Part shown: in pieces, positions 44,967 through 53,698 of the stretch
Layout: each line of letters starts with the position of its first letter
Position numbering within the stretch: the stretch's first letter is position 1
DNA from: CAMCXE01 sp036520615
Lineage (GTDB): Bacteria > Pseudomonadota > Gammaproteobacteria > Pseudomonadales > Cellvibrionaceae
Direction: 5' to 3'
NCBI GenBank assembly: GCA_036520615.1
Contig: DATDJI010000023.1
Span: forward strand, 62,001 to 126,000
DNA length: 64,000 bases
The notes under the pieces: model-generated
Told to the model about the DNA's origin: nothing
What the model saw: the letters and a program-made list of their open reading frames with translations, nothing else
Databases searched by the model: none
Program-made: the position numbers and the translations under genes

Positions 44967-46684
44967 AGCTTCTTCTCTGCTACAAGCGCTTCAATTGCCT
45001 CGCGAGCAATACGCTCTCGCTCATCAGATGAGAGTGTTAGGGCATGCTTAACTAATGACTGGTAATTACTAGGATTAAAATTTTGGGTCAGGATTTCACT
45101 TCTGAGTTCCAAATAACGCTGGTAATCATCATCTCTCTGGTTCATTTTAAATCGATCTTTGTCGAGCCACTCTTGAATTACTTGGTAACGTAGCTCCTGG
45201 AATGGCGTTCGCTCTTTGATGCTGGCAAGAATACGAAAAATCTCCAAGCGCCTTTGGGTGCGAGAATCTACTGACGAAGGCAACCCAAACATATCGCTGG
45301 TCACAATTCCGGTATAACCCATTCCCCTCGGGTCAAATTCCGGCAAGTGCGCGGTAATGGATAAATATTCTGGATCGCGATACAAAATTTGTACTTGCTC
45401 GCGGGCCAGCTCTGCAACCGCTAAAGGATTGTGGGTGTTTAATACTATATGGCTAGAGCCGCCACCGTCTTTGCCTGAGCCAACAAACATTTCTATGTAT
45501 TTAAAGTAATCAACACTCCACTGCGGGTTTAAATGGGTGTCTGGCTCATCCAACAAAAACAATCCTTCTTCCTCTGCGGTAAAACGCAGCAAACCAAGCA
45601 CCGTTAACAGTTGCTGCTCGCCTTCACTAAGCTCCCTAAACGTAACAGTACCGTCATTATTTTTTAGTTTTATCCTAATGCGCACCTCATCAATCAATTG
45701 AGAAACGTAGGTACTTTCAAGTTCTTTAAAGAACTCCCTTGATGGTCTTCCTCCAACAAGTTTTTTAAGTGCATTTAAATCTTTTACATAAAGGTACAAA
45801 TATTCAAGCTCGGTAGTATTCCACAGGCTGGTTTGTGTCCGTCTTTTAATTCGAATTGGAGCCGTAGCTACATCGTATAGACGTACTAAAAATTCTTTAA
45901 CCACCCCTTTAGCATTCCAAAAGCGCGAATCTCCGTCATGCCCGTTTGATTTCCAAGGCGGTTTGTTTAGCACGAAAAGAACCGAATCAATCCCAACTTT
46001 TTTATCCACGCCCAAATGATGCTCAAGAAAATCATTAACGAAAGATTCCTGATTAATCATAAACGCAAGTAATGCAAACTGACTATGCACTGGCTTCGCG
46101 TAAAACATTTTTCTTAGGCCCAGAGGAAAACCGCGCATTAAGCCGCTATCATAGGCTTTTAAGTAGGGCGCGAAAACTTCATACATTCTCGGACTATGAC
46201 CTGAATAATAACCAAATACATAATTTGGCAAGAACTCATCCCTAAGCCCAACAAATTCATTGAATTTAACATGCTGGAAAGTGGAGTCTGGTTTTGTTTG
46301 ATCGGGAAATATTTCATTCTGGCTGGCTACATTCTTATGTTCCGGTTGTGCCTGATCTTTAAAGGTGATTTTATAAGTGCTGGCCTGACGGTCTGGGTCA
46401 GCATCTATGATGATTTCTTTACTGTGGCAGTTGTAGCGTAAGATGTAAGCAAAAGACGGTTTTTCAGGCTGAGAGTGATCCCCCTTCTTGTTAGGCTTTC
46501 CCATTAAATCTCTGAAAATAGTTGCAAGAGCTTCCAGCACATTAGATTTACCCGTGCCATTCCAGCCGATAACGACTGTAATCCATTCGTCTTCGTCAAA
46601 GTCGATACAAACATTTTTTAGGTTTTTAAACCTTTGTTTGTCGCCGTCTTTCTCGGAGCCAATTTTTAAAGAAATTAAACGCAT
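44963..46684 (-). CDS. PtuA-like AAA/ABC-type ATPase (restriction-associated)
   Basis: 573 residues. SMC-like ATPase layout: Walker A GWNGTGKS at about 40-47, a long middle insertion, a signature-like ELSEGEQQLL near 351, Walker B GLFLLDEPDTHLNPQW near 373, and a switch histidine in NTHNPLAVAE near 416. It pairs with the HNH gene downstream as in Septu (PtuA-PtuB). Proteins of this type are also known beside type I restriction genes, as here, with only 5 nt between it and hsdS. It may sense phage and control the HNH or the whole complex; this is inference. Confidence 0.85.
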   Translation of the reverse strand: MRLISLKIGSEKDGDKQRFKNLKNVCIDFDEDEWITVVIGWNGTGKSNVLEALATIFRDLMGKPNKKGDHSQPEKPSFAYILRYNCHSKEIIIDADPDRQASTYKITFKDQAQPEHKNVASQNEIFPDQTKPDSTFQHVKFNEFVGLRDEFLPNYVFGYYSGHSPRMYEVFAPYLKAYDSGLMRGFPLGLRKMFYAKPVHSQFALLAFMINQESFVNDFLEHHLGVDKKVGIDSVLFVLNKPPWKSNGHDGDSRFWNAKGVVKEFLVRLYDVATAPIRIKRRTQTSLWNTTELEYLYLYVKDLNALKKLVGGRPSREFFKELESTYVSQLIDEVRIRIKLKNNDGTVTFRELSEGEQQLLTVLGLLRFTAEEEGLFLLDEPDTHLNPQWSVDYFKYIEMFVGSGKDGGGSSHIVLNTHNPLAVAELAREQVQILYRDPEYLSITAHLPEFDPRGMGYTGIVTSDMFGLPSSVDSRTQRRLEIFRILASIKERTPFQELRYQVIQEWLDKDRFKMNQRDDDYQRYLELRSEILTQNFNPSNYQSLVKHALTLSSDERERIAREAIEALVAEKKL

Positions 46685-46689
46685 TGGCT

Positions 46690-48429
46690 TTATTCGTCCT
46701 TAAGCTTAATCATGTCGTAATCACCGTGGCGCTCGCAGAGTAGTTTTTTTGCCTTGTCGAGTTTTCTTAACTCTACATAAAGTTCCTCAATACGATCAGT
46801 CTCTGCACTGTCAGTTACGCCGCAGGCTCTAAAGGCTTCTTGGGCATCCATCCAACCGCCATTGGCTTTTAAAACTTCAAATAAAGTATCCATTACGCTC
46901 GTCTTGTTATTGGCTTTTTTTTTAGTTTGTTTCGGATTGGGTTGTTTGGCTTGCGCTGTGCGTTCGGCTTTGATTTTTTCCAACAGTATGCTGGCAGGTT
47001 CATCGCTAGGGTCTTGTGATACTAACTTGCCAGAGAAAGCCTCTTTTAAAATATTCTTACGCTGAGCTTCCGATTGTTTTAATGTAGCCTCTATGGTTTC
47101 TAATTTGCGAAGTATTAGAGATTTTTCAGAATGAATAATTCGTACTAAAGCGTCTTGTTCATTGGCTGATGGTAATGGAAATGGGATTCTAGAAAACTTA
47201 CCCGCACTCAGATGATTGATGCCAACACCAGCAGCGACATCAATGTACTTCCCCAGCTTTTGATAAGCGTGGAATAATTCGAAGCAAAACTCTGGTTTTA
47301 CACCAACTGGCGTAAAACGAATTACTGTATTCTGAAAGCAATAGAGCTCATTTGTTTCTGGCCAAATACACGGTCTGCCGACATGTTCAGGGCTTCCAGA
47401 AGCTTCCGTTAACAATACGTCTCCTGGATGTAGTCTATAAATTGGAATTTCCCTTTCAGTAAAATCCATTTTTAATACATCCGAAAAATCTATTCCTGCT
47501 TCCGTAATGTTTGCGGCCCTAATATACAAAGTAGGATTAGTACCATACATCTTTGAAGGTGTTCTCTGCCTGCCGAGTTGAACAAGCCCCAGCTGCGCGG
47601 CGCTCGCCCAAACCCACCCCTCAGGTAATTCCGGTAATGCGCTGGTATCTGGCTGGACTGGTTCGGGGTAGTTGAGTTGCCAGTCTTTGGGGGGCTTTTG
47701 GTTTTTTTGTTTGAATTCGTCGCGTTTTTGTTGTTCCCAGCGTTGGCGGCGTTCGGTGAGGATGCGTTGTAGTAGTTGTTGGCCTGTTTCGCTCGGCTGA
47801 TTTTTTTTGCGCCATTCGGCGGTGAGGCTGCCTTCGACGGCGCTTTTTAATAGGGATTGGCGGTATTGGGTGAGTTTGATTTGCGCGGCTTTTAGTTCGG
47901 CTACGCCGTTATCGAGATCGGAGAGGAGTTCTTCGAGTTTTTCTACGATTCGGGTTTGTTCTCTTCTGGGAGCAACTTGAATTGGATAAGCTTTAACATC
48001 TTTAAGATAAATATTTTTTTGCGTTACACCAGAGCCCAACATATTCAATGATTGAATTTGACTTGCGAGATAATGAAACAAGTATTTATGGTCGATCCAG
48101 TTATCATTTGGTGCGGCAGTCGCAATCGCTTGATTCGTTGTTAAATCTGTACCGGCAATTCCCAATTTACCAATAGAACCATATAACGCCAATAAGACTG
48201 TTTTTTCTGGAACTAGACGGGCCGCACTTTCTTCAACTCCCTTCTCTGTAAGATAATTTTTTGTAGCTAATACAATATCGTTATTTAAGTCAGCAATAGT
48301 TACCCATGGTATTTTTCCACCGTAATAGCCCGGATTTGAACGTTTTGGAGTTCCACCACTGCCCCAATCTGCGACATCATCTAACTTGGCTCGATACCAC
48401 CCTTCCGGCAACGCTTCTAATTCACTCAC
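46690..48429 (-). CDS. hsdS: Type I restriction-modification specificity subunit HsdS
   Basis: 579 residues with two target-recognition domains (about 5-160 and 265-430), each followed by a conserved helix (EQTRIVEKLEELLSDLDNG near 160 and NEQDALVRIIHSEKSL near 420). Together they define a bipartite site. A Lys-rich linker (about 500-515) and a C-terminal helical extension (about 520-579, KANGGWMDAQEAFRACG) go beyond the minimal HsdS. It overlaps hsdR by 4 bp. The recognised sequence cannot be predicted here. Confidence 0.95.
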   Translation of the reverse strand: MSELEALPEGWYRAKLDDVADWGSGGTPKRSNPGYYGGKIPWVTIADLNNDIVLATKNYLTEKGVEESAARLVPEKTVLLALYGSIGKLGIAGTDLTTNQAIATAAPNDNWIDHKYLFHYLASQIQSLNMLGSGVTQKNIYLKDVKAYPIQVAPRREQTRIVEKLEELLSDLDNGVAELKAAQIKLTQYRQSLLKSAVEGSLTAEWRKKNQPSETGQQLLQRILTERRQRWEQQKRDEFKQKNQKPPKDWQLNYPEPVQPDTSALPELPEGWVWASAAQLGLVQLGRQRTPSKMYGTNPTLYIRAANITEAGIDFSDVLKMDFTEREIPIYRLHPGDVLLTEASGSPEHVGRPCIWPETNELYCFQNTVIRFTPVGVKPEFCFELFHAYQKLGKYIDVAAGVGINHLSAGKFSRIPFPLPSANEQDALVRIIHSEKSLILRKLETIEATLKQSEAQRKNILKEAFSGKLVSQDPSDEPASILLEKIKAERTAQAKQPNPKQTKKKANNKTSVMDTLFEVLKANGGWMDAQEAFRACGVTDSAETDRIEELYVELRKLDKAKKLLCERHGDYDMIKLKDE

Positions 48430-51206
48430 GCCACCAACTCCAGATTTAATTCATTTATCATCGTATCTAATTCATTCTCAAATAAACCCCAGACTTTTTG
48501 CAGGCCGCCCTTATCTGAAAAAGGGCTGTAGTCAAAGTCGTCGCGGGTGATACCGGCGCTGGTGGCTATATGGTCTTTTATCATGCGCAGCCATTCAGTT
48601 TGTTCAGCGGTAAAACTGGTGGTGCGCTGGGCGTTGTGGCGGAATATCCACTGTTTAAAATTGCTGTCCACTTGCTCAGCGAAGGGTTTTAGTTCTTGTT
48701 CTAGGCCGAGGGCGAATTTTACTAGGGCGAGAATATCGCACAGTTGGCGTTTTTGGTTTTGGCCTTTTACTTTGGCGGCATGCGCACTGTTGTGTAAACG
48801 GCTGTAGGCGCTCCAGAGTTTTTCGGTGGTTAATAACAGCGGCGGTTTTTGCAGTGCCTCGTGTAATTGCTCGATCATAACAAAGGTGAGTTCGCGGCGC
48901 TGGTAGGGCTGTTGGTAAAAAAAGCTGAGGGCTGCTATTTCATTTTTGTTCTGCTCAATAAAGCTGCGAAAGCTATGCACTAATTGCTCGGCATTGGCGA
49001 TGGCCTGCGCGCTAAAGTCGGAGACTAATAGGGTATCTAAATTGACGTGGTCGATAATTTGTTCGCGCTCGCGGCGGGCGCTTTCAATGGTTTCGCGCAG
49101 CTTGGGGTTATCGAATGGCTGGCAGGCAAGATTCACCAGTTGCTCGCGAGCTGTGGCGCGCTCTTGTTCGGTGAGGGTGTCTTCGCTGCGGGTAATGCCT
49201 GCGGCTTGGGTGTTTTTTAGGGCTTGCTGATTAATGGCGTCTGGGTCTATGGCTTTGAGTAAATTTTTAGCCAGTTGCTGTGGGCTTAGGCCTGCGGTTT
49301 GTTCTATTTCCTGAAGGGCTTTTTTATCGGCCTGTTTGCTTAGGCGAGTTAGCCGGTTGGCAAGGCTTTGGATGGTGTCGTTATCCCGGTGGCCCATGGC
49401 CACGCCTTGTAATAAGTCTTTTAAGGCTAATGTGGGGTTGCGCTCTAGGGGGCGGCTTTCGGTTTTTAGGGATTTTTCTACCCCTACGGCATCGATCAAA
49501 ATAAAGCGGTCTTTGGCGCTGGTGGCGCTTTGGCTGATGCGGTGCAGCTCATCAAAACTGAGGCTGCGTACGCCGCGGCCTTTCATTTGTTCGTAATAAC
49601 CTTTGCTGCGCACATCGCGCATAAACAGCAGTATTTCCAGCGGTTTTACGTCCGTGCCGGTGGCGATCATATCGACTGTAACGGCAATACGCGGGTTGTA
49701 TTCGTTTCTAAAATCGCCGAGCACGGCATCTGGGTCTTTGGCGTTGTAGGTGACCTTTTGGCAAAAATCGTTACCTTGGCCGTATTCTTCGCGCACGATA
49801 TGAATAATGTCATCGGCGTGGCTGTCGGTTTTGGCGAAAATTAAGGTTTTGGGTACTTCACTGCGGTTGGGGAATATTTTTTGTTCTACCGCCACCTTCA
49901 TGGCTTTTATCACTTGGCGGATTTGGCTGGTGTTAACTACCGAGCGGTCTAGCTCTTTGCTGCTGTAGTCTTTTTCTTCTTCGGTTTGGTCCCAGCGTTT
50001 TTTGCGGGTGAGTTTATCGCGGTGGTCTACCCATTCTTTGGCTTCTAATTTTGCACCGGCTTGAGTGATATCGGTTTCTATTTCGTAGACGTCGTAGCCG
50101 ACGTTTACGCCATCGAGCACGGAATCTTCATAGCTGTATTCAGCGACGACGTTTTCATTAAAAAACCCGTAGGTGCGTTTGTCTGGGGTGGCGGTGAGGC
50201 CAATTAAAAAAGCATCGAAATAATCCAGCACTTGTTTCCAGAGGTTGTAAATGGAGCGGTGGCATTCGTCGATAATAATAAAGTCGAAGGTTTCAATGGG
50301 GACGACGGGGTTGTATTGAACGAATTTCGCTTGTTTTTGAATTTGTTTAACCTCATGCAGGGAAATGTCTTCAGCGCTTTCGTCTATTGGCTGGCCGCTC
50401 AATATGGAATACATACGCTGAATAGTGCATATACAAACTTCGGCCGCACTGTCGATGGTATTGCTACTCAGGCGTTGCACTATGTGGTTTTCGTGAAAAA
50501 AACTTTCACGCCCCGGTGGTTTAAACGCGTGGAATTCCTGCTGGGCTTGTTTGCCGAGGTTGCGGGTATCCACTAAAAATAATATGCGTTTGGCGCCACC
50601 GTAATTTAATAAACGGTACACCGCATTAATGGCGGTAAAGGTTTTGCCTGCACCGGTTGCCATATGGATGAGCGAGCGGGGGCGGTTATTACTGAGGGAT
50701 TTTTCTAAGCCGCGAATCGCATCAATTTGGCAGCTTCGTAAATTTGCAGTAGGTAACTCCGGCATATTGTTACGCATTTGATAGCGAGTCGATTCTGCCC
50801 GCTCATACCATTGCTGCAAGGTTTCAGGTTTAAAAAAATGGAAAATTTCGCGGGCGCGTGGTGCTGGGTCGCGGCCATCGGTAAAGCGGATGATTTGGCT
50901 GGTGGCTTCAAATAAAAATACCAGGGGCTTGGTTTCTTTATTCCACTTTAGGTTGCTATTGGCGTAGCGGGTTGTTTGACCTTCGTGAGCACTGAGTATG
51001 GTGGCATCTTTTTTAGCTTCGATAACACCGACAGGCTTGCGGTTTAAGTAAAGCAAATAATCAGCTGGACCTGTGTCCGTGGGGTGTTCACGTACCGCAA
51101 TTCCGAGACCAGCCCCAAGGTTGACCTGGCGATAATCCTGAATTAACCACCCTGCCTGAATGAGTTTCTGATCGATTATTTGTCTTGCTTGGGCTTCTGG
51201 CGTCAC
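48426..51206 (-). CDS. hsdR: Type I restriction enzyme subunit HsdR
   Basis: 926 residues. An N-terminal PD-(D/E)XK nuclease (D49 in GPADYLLY, E63 and K65 in GVIEAKKDA), then an SF2 translocase with Walker A MATGAGKT (about 183-190) and DECH near 314, then helicase motif VI-like KGRGVRS (near 535) and a helical HsdM-binding end. It cuts DNA after translocation from unmethylated sites. The start is GTG at 51206 with CGGAG seven bases before it. It is the first gene of the operon. Confidence 0.95.
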   Translation of the reverse strand: MTPEAQARQIIDQKLIQAGWLIQDYRQVNLGAGLGIAVREHPTDTGPADYLLYLNRKPVGVIEAKKDATILSAHEGQTTRYANSNLKWNKETKPLVFLFEATSQIIRFTDGRDPAPRAREIFHFFKPETLQQWYERAESTRYQMRNNMPELPTANLRSCQIDAIRGLEKSLSNNRPRSLIHMATGAGKTFTAINAVYRLLNYGGAKRILFLVDTRNLGKQAQQEFHAFKPPGRESFFHENHIVQRLSSNTIDSAAEVCICTIQRMYSILSGQPIDESAEDISLHEVKQIQKQAKFVQYNPVVPIETFDFIIIDECHRSIYNLWKQVLDYFDAFLIGLTATPDKRTYGFFNENVVAEYSYEDSVLDGVNVGYDVYEIETDITQAGAKLEAKEWVDHRDKLTRKKRWDQTEEEKDYSSKELDRSVVNTSQIRQVIKAMKVAVEQKIFPNRSEVPKTLIFAKTDSHADDIIHIVREEYGQGNDFCQKVTYNAKDPDAVLGDFRNEYNPRIAVTVDMIATGTDVKPLEILLFMRDVRSKGYYEQMKGRGVRSLSFDELHRISQSATSAKDRFILIDAVGVEKSLKTESRPLERNPTLALKDLLQGVAMGHRDNDTIQSLANRLTRLSKQADKKALQEIEQTAGLSPQQLAKNLLKAIDPDAINQQALKNTQAAGITRSEDTLTEQERATAREQLVNLACQPFDNPKLRETIESARREREQIIDHVNLDTLLVSDFSAQAIANAEQLVHSFRSFIEQNKNEIAALSFFYQQPYQRRELTFVMIEQLHEALQKPPLLLTTEKLWSAYSRLHNSAHAAKVKGQNQKRQLCDILALVKFALGLEQELKPFAEQVDSNFKQWIFRHNAQRTTSFTAEQTEWLRMIKDHIATSAGITRDDFDYSPFSDKGGLQKVWGLFENELDTMINELNLELVA

Positions 51207-51367
51207 CGTTTGTCTCCGTTAGACATGACTCAAGAGTCCGCCTATTCAAGTATGAGTTGCGGTTTTATTATGGGAATGTGCTTGATCTATACAACTGTTT
51301 ACCGTCTTCTCCATCCTCTTATTACAGAGAAAAAAAGGTTTATTCAAATATTATTTGTATTGGACGT

Positions 51368-52492
51368 TTACGGCATAGATGTTGATTCTTTCCCCTGCCT
51401 TAAATAAAACTCCTGCACATACCCCTCCAACCGATCCTGCGCAATCGCATCCCGCAACTCCTGCATAATCACCTGATAATGCCGCAAATTGTGAATAGTA
51501 TTTAACTGCGCGCCCAACATCTCCCCGCATTTATCCAAGTGATGCAAATAAGCCCGGCTAAAATTTTGGCAGGTATAACAATCACAGCTTTCATCCAAAG
51601 ATGAAGGATCATTTTTATGCACAGCGTTACGGATTTTCACCACACCAGTGCGAATAAATAAATGCCCATTGCGGGCATTGCGTGTGGGCATTACGCAGTC
51701 GAACATATCGATGCCGCGGCGCACAGCTTCTACTATATCTTCCGGCCTGCCCACACCCATTAAATAACGCGGTTTATCGGCAGGCATTTTATTCGGTAAA
51801 AAATCTAAAATGCGCAACATGTCTTCCTTAGGTTCGCCCACGCTTAAGCCGCCGATAGCGTAACCGTCGAAATCAATTTTAGTTAATTCATTTAAGGATT
51901 CTTCGCGCAGATTTTCATACATGCCGCCTTGCACTATGCCGAATAATGCTGCGTTGTTGCCTTCGTGGGCGCGTTTGGAGCGCTCGGCCCAGCGCAGGGA
52001 TAATTGCATGGATTTACGCGCTTCGTCGGGCGTGGCTGGATATGGCGTGCACTCATCGAAAATCATGACGATATCGCTGCCTAAATCCCGTTGCACTTGT
52101 ACGGCAATTTCTGGATTTAAATAAACTTTGCTGCCGTCCACAGGCGAGCGAAATGTCACGCCTTCTTCGGTGATTTTGCGCATTTCACCCAGGCTAAAAA
52201 CTTGGAAGCCGCCGGAGTCGGTAAGAATTGGGCCGTGCCATTGGGTGAAGTCGTGCAAATCACCGAGGGTTTTAATTACGTCGGTACCAGGGCGCAGCAT
52301 TAAATGAAATGTATTGCCGAGAATTATCTGCGCGCCTATTTCTTTTATATCGCGCGGCAACATTCCTTTAACCGTGCCGTAGGTGCCTACGGGCATAAAG
52401 GCCGGGGTTTCCACCACGCCGCGCGGAAATATCATACGGCCACGGCGGGCGCGGCCGGAGGTGGTATCAACTTCAAATTGCATATGGCTCAT
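51368..52492 (-). CDS. tgt: Queuine tRNA-ribosyltransferase
   Basis: Exchanges guanine 34 for preQ1 in GUN-anticodon tRNAs. 374 residues: DSGGFQVFSL near 92 carries the catalytic-site aspartate, GGLSVGEPKEDM is near 230, and the zinc site CDCYTC...H lies near 305-335. Its ATG overlaps the queA stop, so the two are co-translated. It marks the right border of the accessory block. Confidence 0.97.
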   Translation of the reverse strand: MSHMQFEVDTTSGRARRGRMIFPRGVVETPAFMPVGTYGTVKGMLPRDIKEIGAQIILGNTFHLMLRPGTDVIKTLGDLHDFTQWHGPILTDSGGFQVFSLGEMRKITEEGVTFRSPVDGSKVYLNPEIAVQVQRDLGSDIVMIFDECTPYPATPDEARKSMQLSLRWAERSKRAHEGNNAALFGIVQGGMYENLREESLNELTKIDFDGYAIGGLSVGEPKEDMLRILDFLPNKMPADKPRYLMGVGRPEDIVEAVRRGIDMFDCVMPTRNARNGHLFIRTGVVKIRNAVHKNDPSSLDESCDCYTCQNFSRAYLHHLDKCGEMLGAQLNTIHNLRHYQVIMQELRDAIAQDRLEGYVQEFYLRQGKESTSMP

Positions 52493-53541
52493 AGGGATTC
52501 AGGCACGTCTTTGTGGGCATGAGGGTTGCGAGTAATAAACATGGCATCGCCATAACTGAAAAATCGGTAGCGCTCGGCTACGGCCAGGTTGTAAGCGTCC
52601 AAAGTGCGACGGTAACCGGCGAATGCACAAATAAGCATTAGGAGCGTGGATTCGCTCAGGTGAAAATTCGTAACTAGTGCATCGACGGTTTTAAATGTGT
52701 AACCGGGATAAATAAATATATTTGTGTCGCCTTCAAAGGGCGCGATTTCACCGCTCAGGCTTGCGGTTTCTAGGCAACGTACGCTGGTTGTACCTACGGC
52801 GATGACGCGGTTGCCACGCGCTTTTGCGGCCTTCACCTGCTCACACACATCATTGCTCACCTGCATCCATTCGCTGTGCATGCTGTGCTCAAGAATATTA
52901 TCCACGCGCACCGGCGAGAAAGTGCCTGCACCTACATGCAAAGTGACAAACGCGGTGTCAATGCCCTTTTCGGTAAGTGCTTCCAACATAGTTTCATCAA
53001 AATGCAGGCCAGCAGTGGGCGCAGCAACTGCGCCGGGGGTTTGAGCATAAACGGTTTGGTAGCGCTCGCGGTCGGCCGCTTCATCGGGCCGAGTAATATA
53101 GGGCGGCAGTGGTATATGGCCTAAGCGCTCCAATACATGCAGCGGCGGCTCGCTAAAGCGCAAATGGAAAAGCGCCTCTTTACGGCCCAGCACTTGTACG
53201 CTAGTGGTTTCATCTAAATGAATAATACTGCCCGCTGGTGGGCTTTTACTCGCACGCAATTGCGCCAGAGCTTCGCCGCCTGGCAATAGGCGCTCGATAA
53301 GAATTTCTACCTTACCTCCACTGGCTTTGTGGCCGAACAGGCGAGCGGGAATTACGCGGGTGTTATTAAAAACTAATAAATCACCGGGGTTTAACAGGCC
53401 GGTCAGCTCATTAAATTGGTGGTGGGCAAGCTCACCAGTATTACCGTCCAAACACAATAAACGGCTGGTGCTACGTTCTGGGGCCGGTGCAAAGGCAATA
53501 AGCTGATCGGGCAAATGATAGGCAAATGCCTGGCGTAACAT
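52489..53541 (-). CDS. queA: S-adenosylmethionine:tRNA ribosyltransferase-isomerase
   Basis: Transfers and isomerises the ribose of AdoMet onto preQ1 in tRNA to give epoxyqueuosine, the step after Tgt. 350 residues, with RLLCLDGNTGELAHHQF near the start, FNNTRVIPARLFGHK near 57, the conserved PTAGLHFDE near 175, and TNFHLSESTLLMLICAFAG near 290. It is the first gene of the queA-tgt pair. Confidence 0.97.
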   Translation of the reverse strand: MLRQAFAYHLPDQLIAFAPAPERSTSRLLCLDGNTGELAHHQFNELTGLLNPGDLLVFNNTRVIPARLFGHKASGGKVEILIERLLPGGEALAQLRASKSPPAGSIIHLDETTSVQVLGRKEALFHLRFSEPPLHVLERLGHIPLPPYITRPDEAADRERYQTVYAQTPGAVAAPTAGLHFDETMLEALTEKGIDTAFVTLHVGAGTFSPVRVDNILEHSMHSEWMQVSNDVCEQVKAAKARGNRVIAVGTTSVRCLETASLSGEIAPFEGDTNIFIYPGYTFKTVDALVTNFHLSESTLLMLICAFAGYRRTLDAYNLAVAERYRFFSYGDAMFITRNPHAHKDVPESL

Positions 53542-53698
53542 AAAATATCTCGAATTCTAAGCCGCAGGGGCACTGTAAAAGCTGCGCAGGGTACTGGAAA
53601 TTAGCCGCTTTCGCTACGACTGGGCGCTAACAAGACGTAGGCCGCCAAATCAGAGATAATTGCTTTTTTTCCGCGAGCACTTCTTCTTGAGCACACCG

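Noticed and set aside
44094..46684. Complete retron
   Set aside because: No reverse transcriptase gene on either strand nearby and no msr/msd-like structure noticed.
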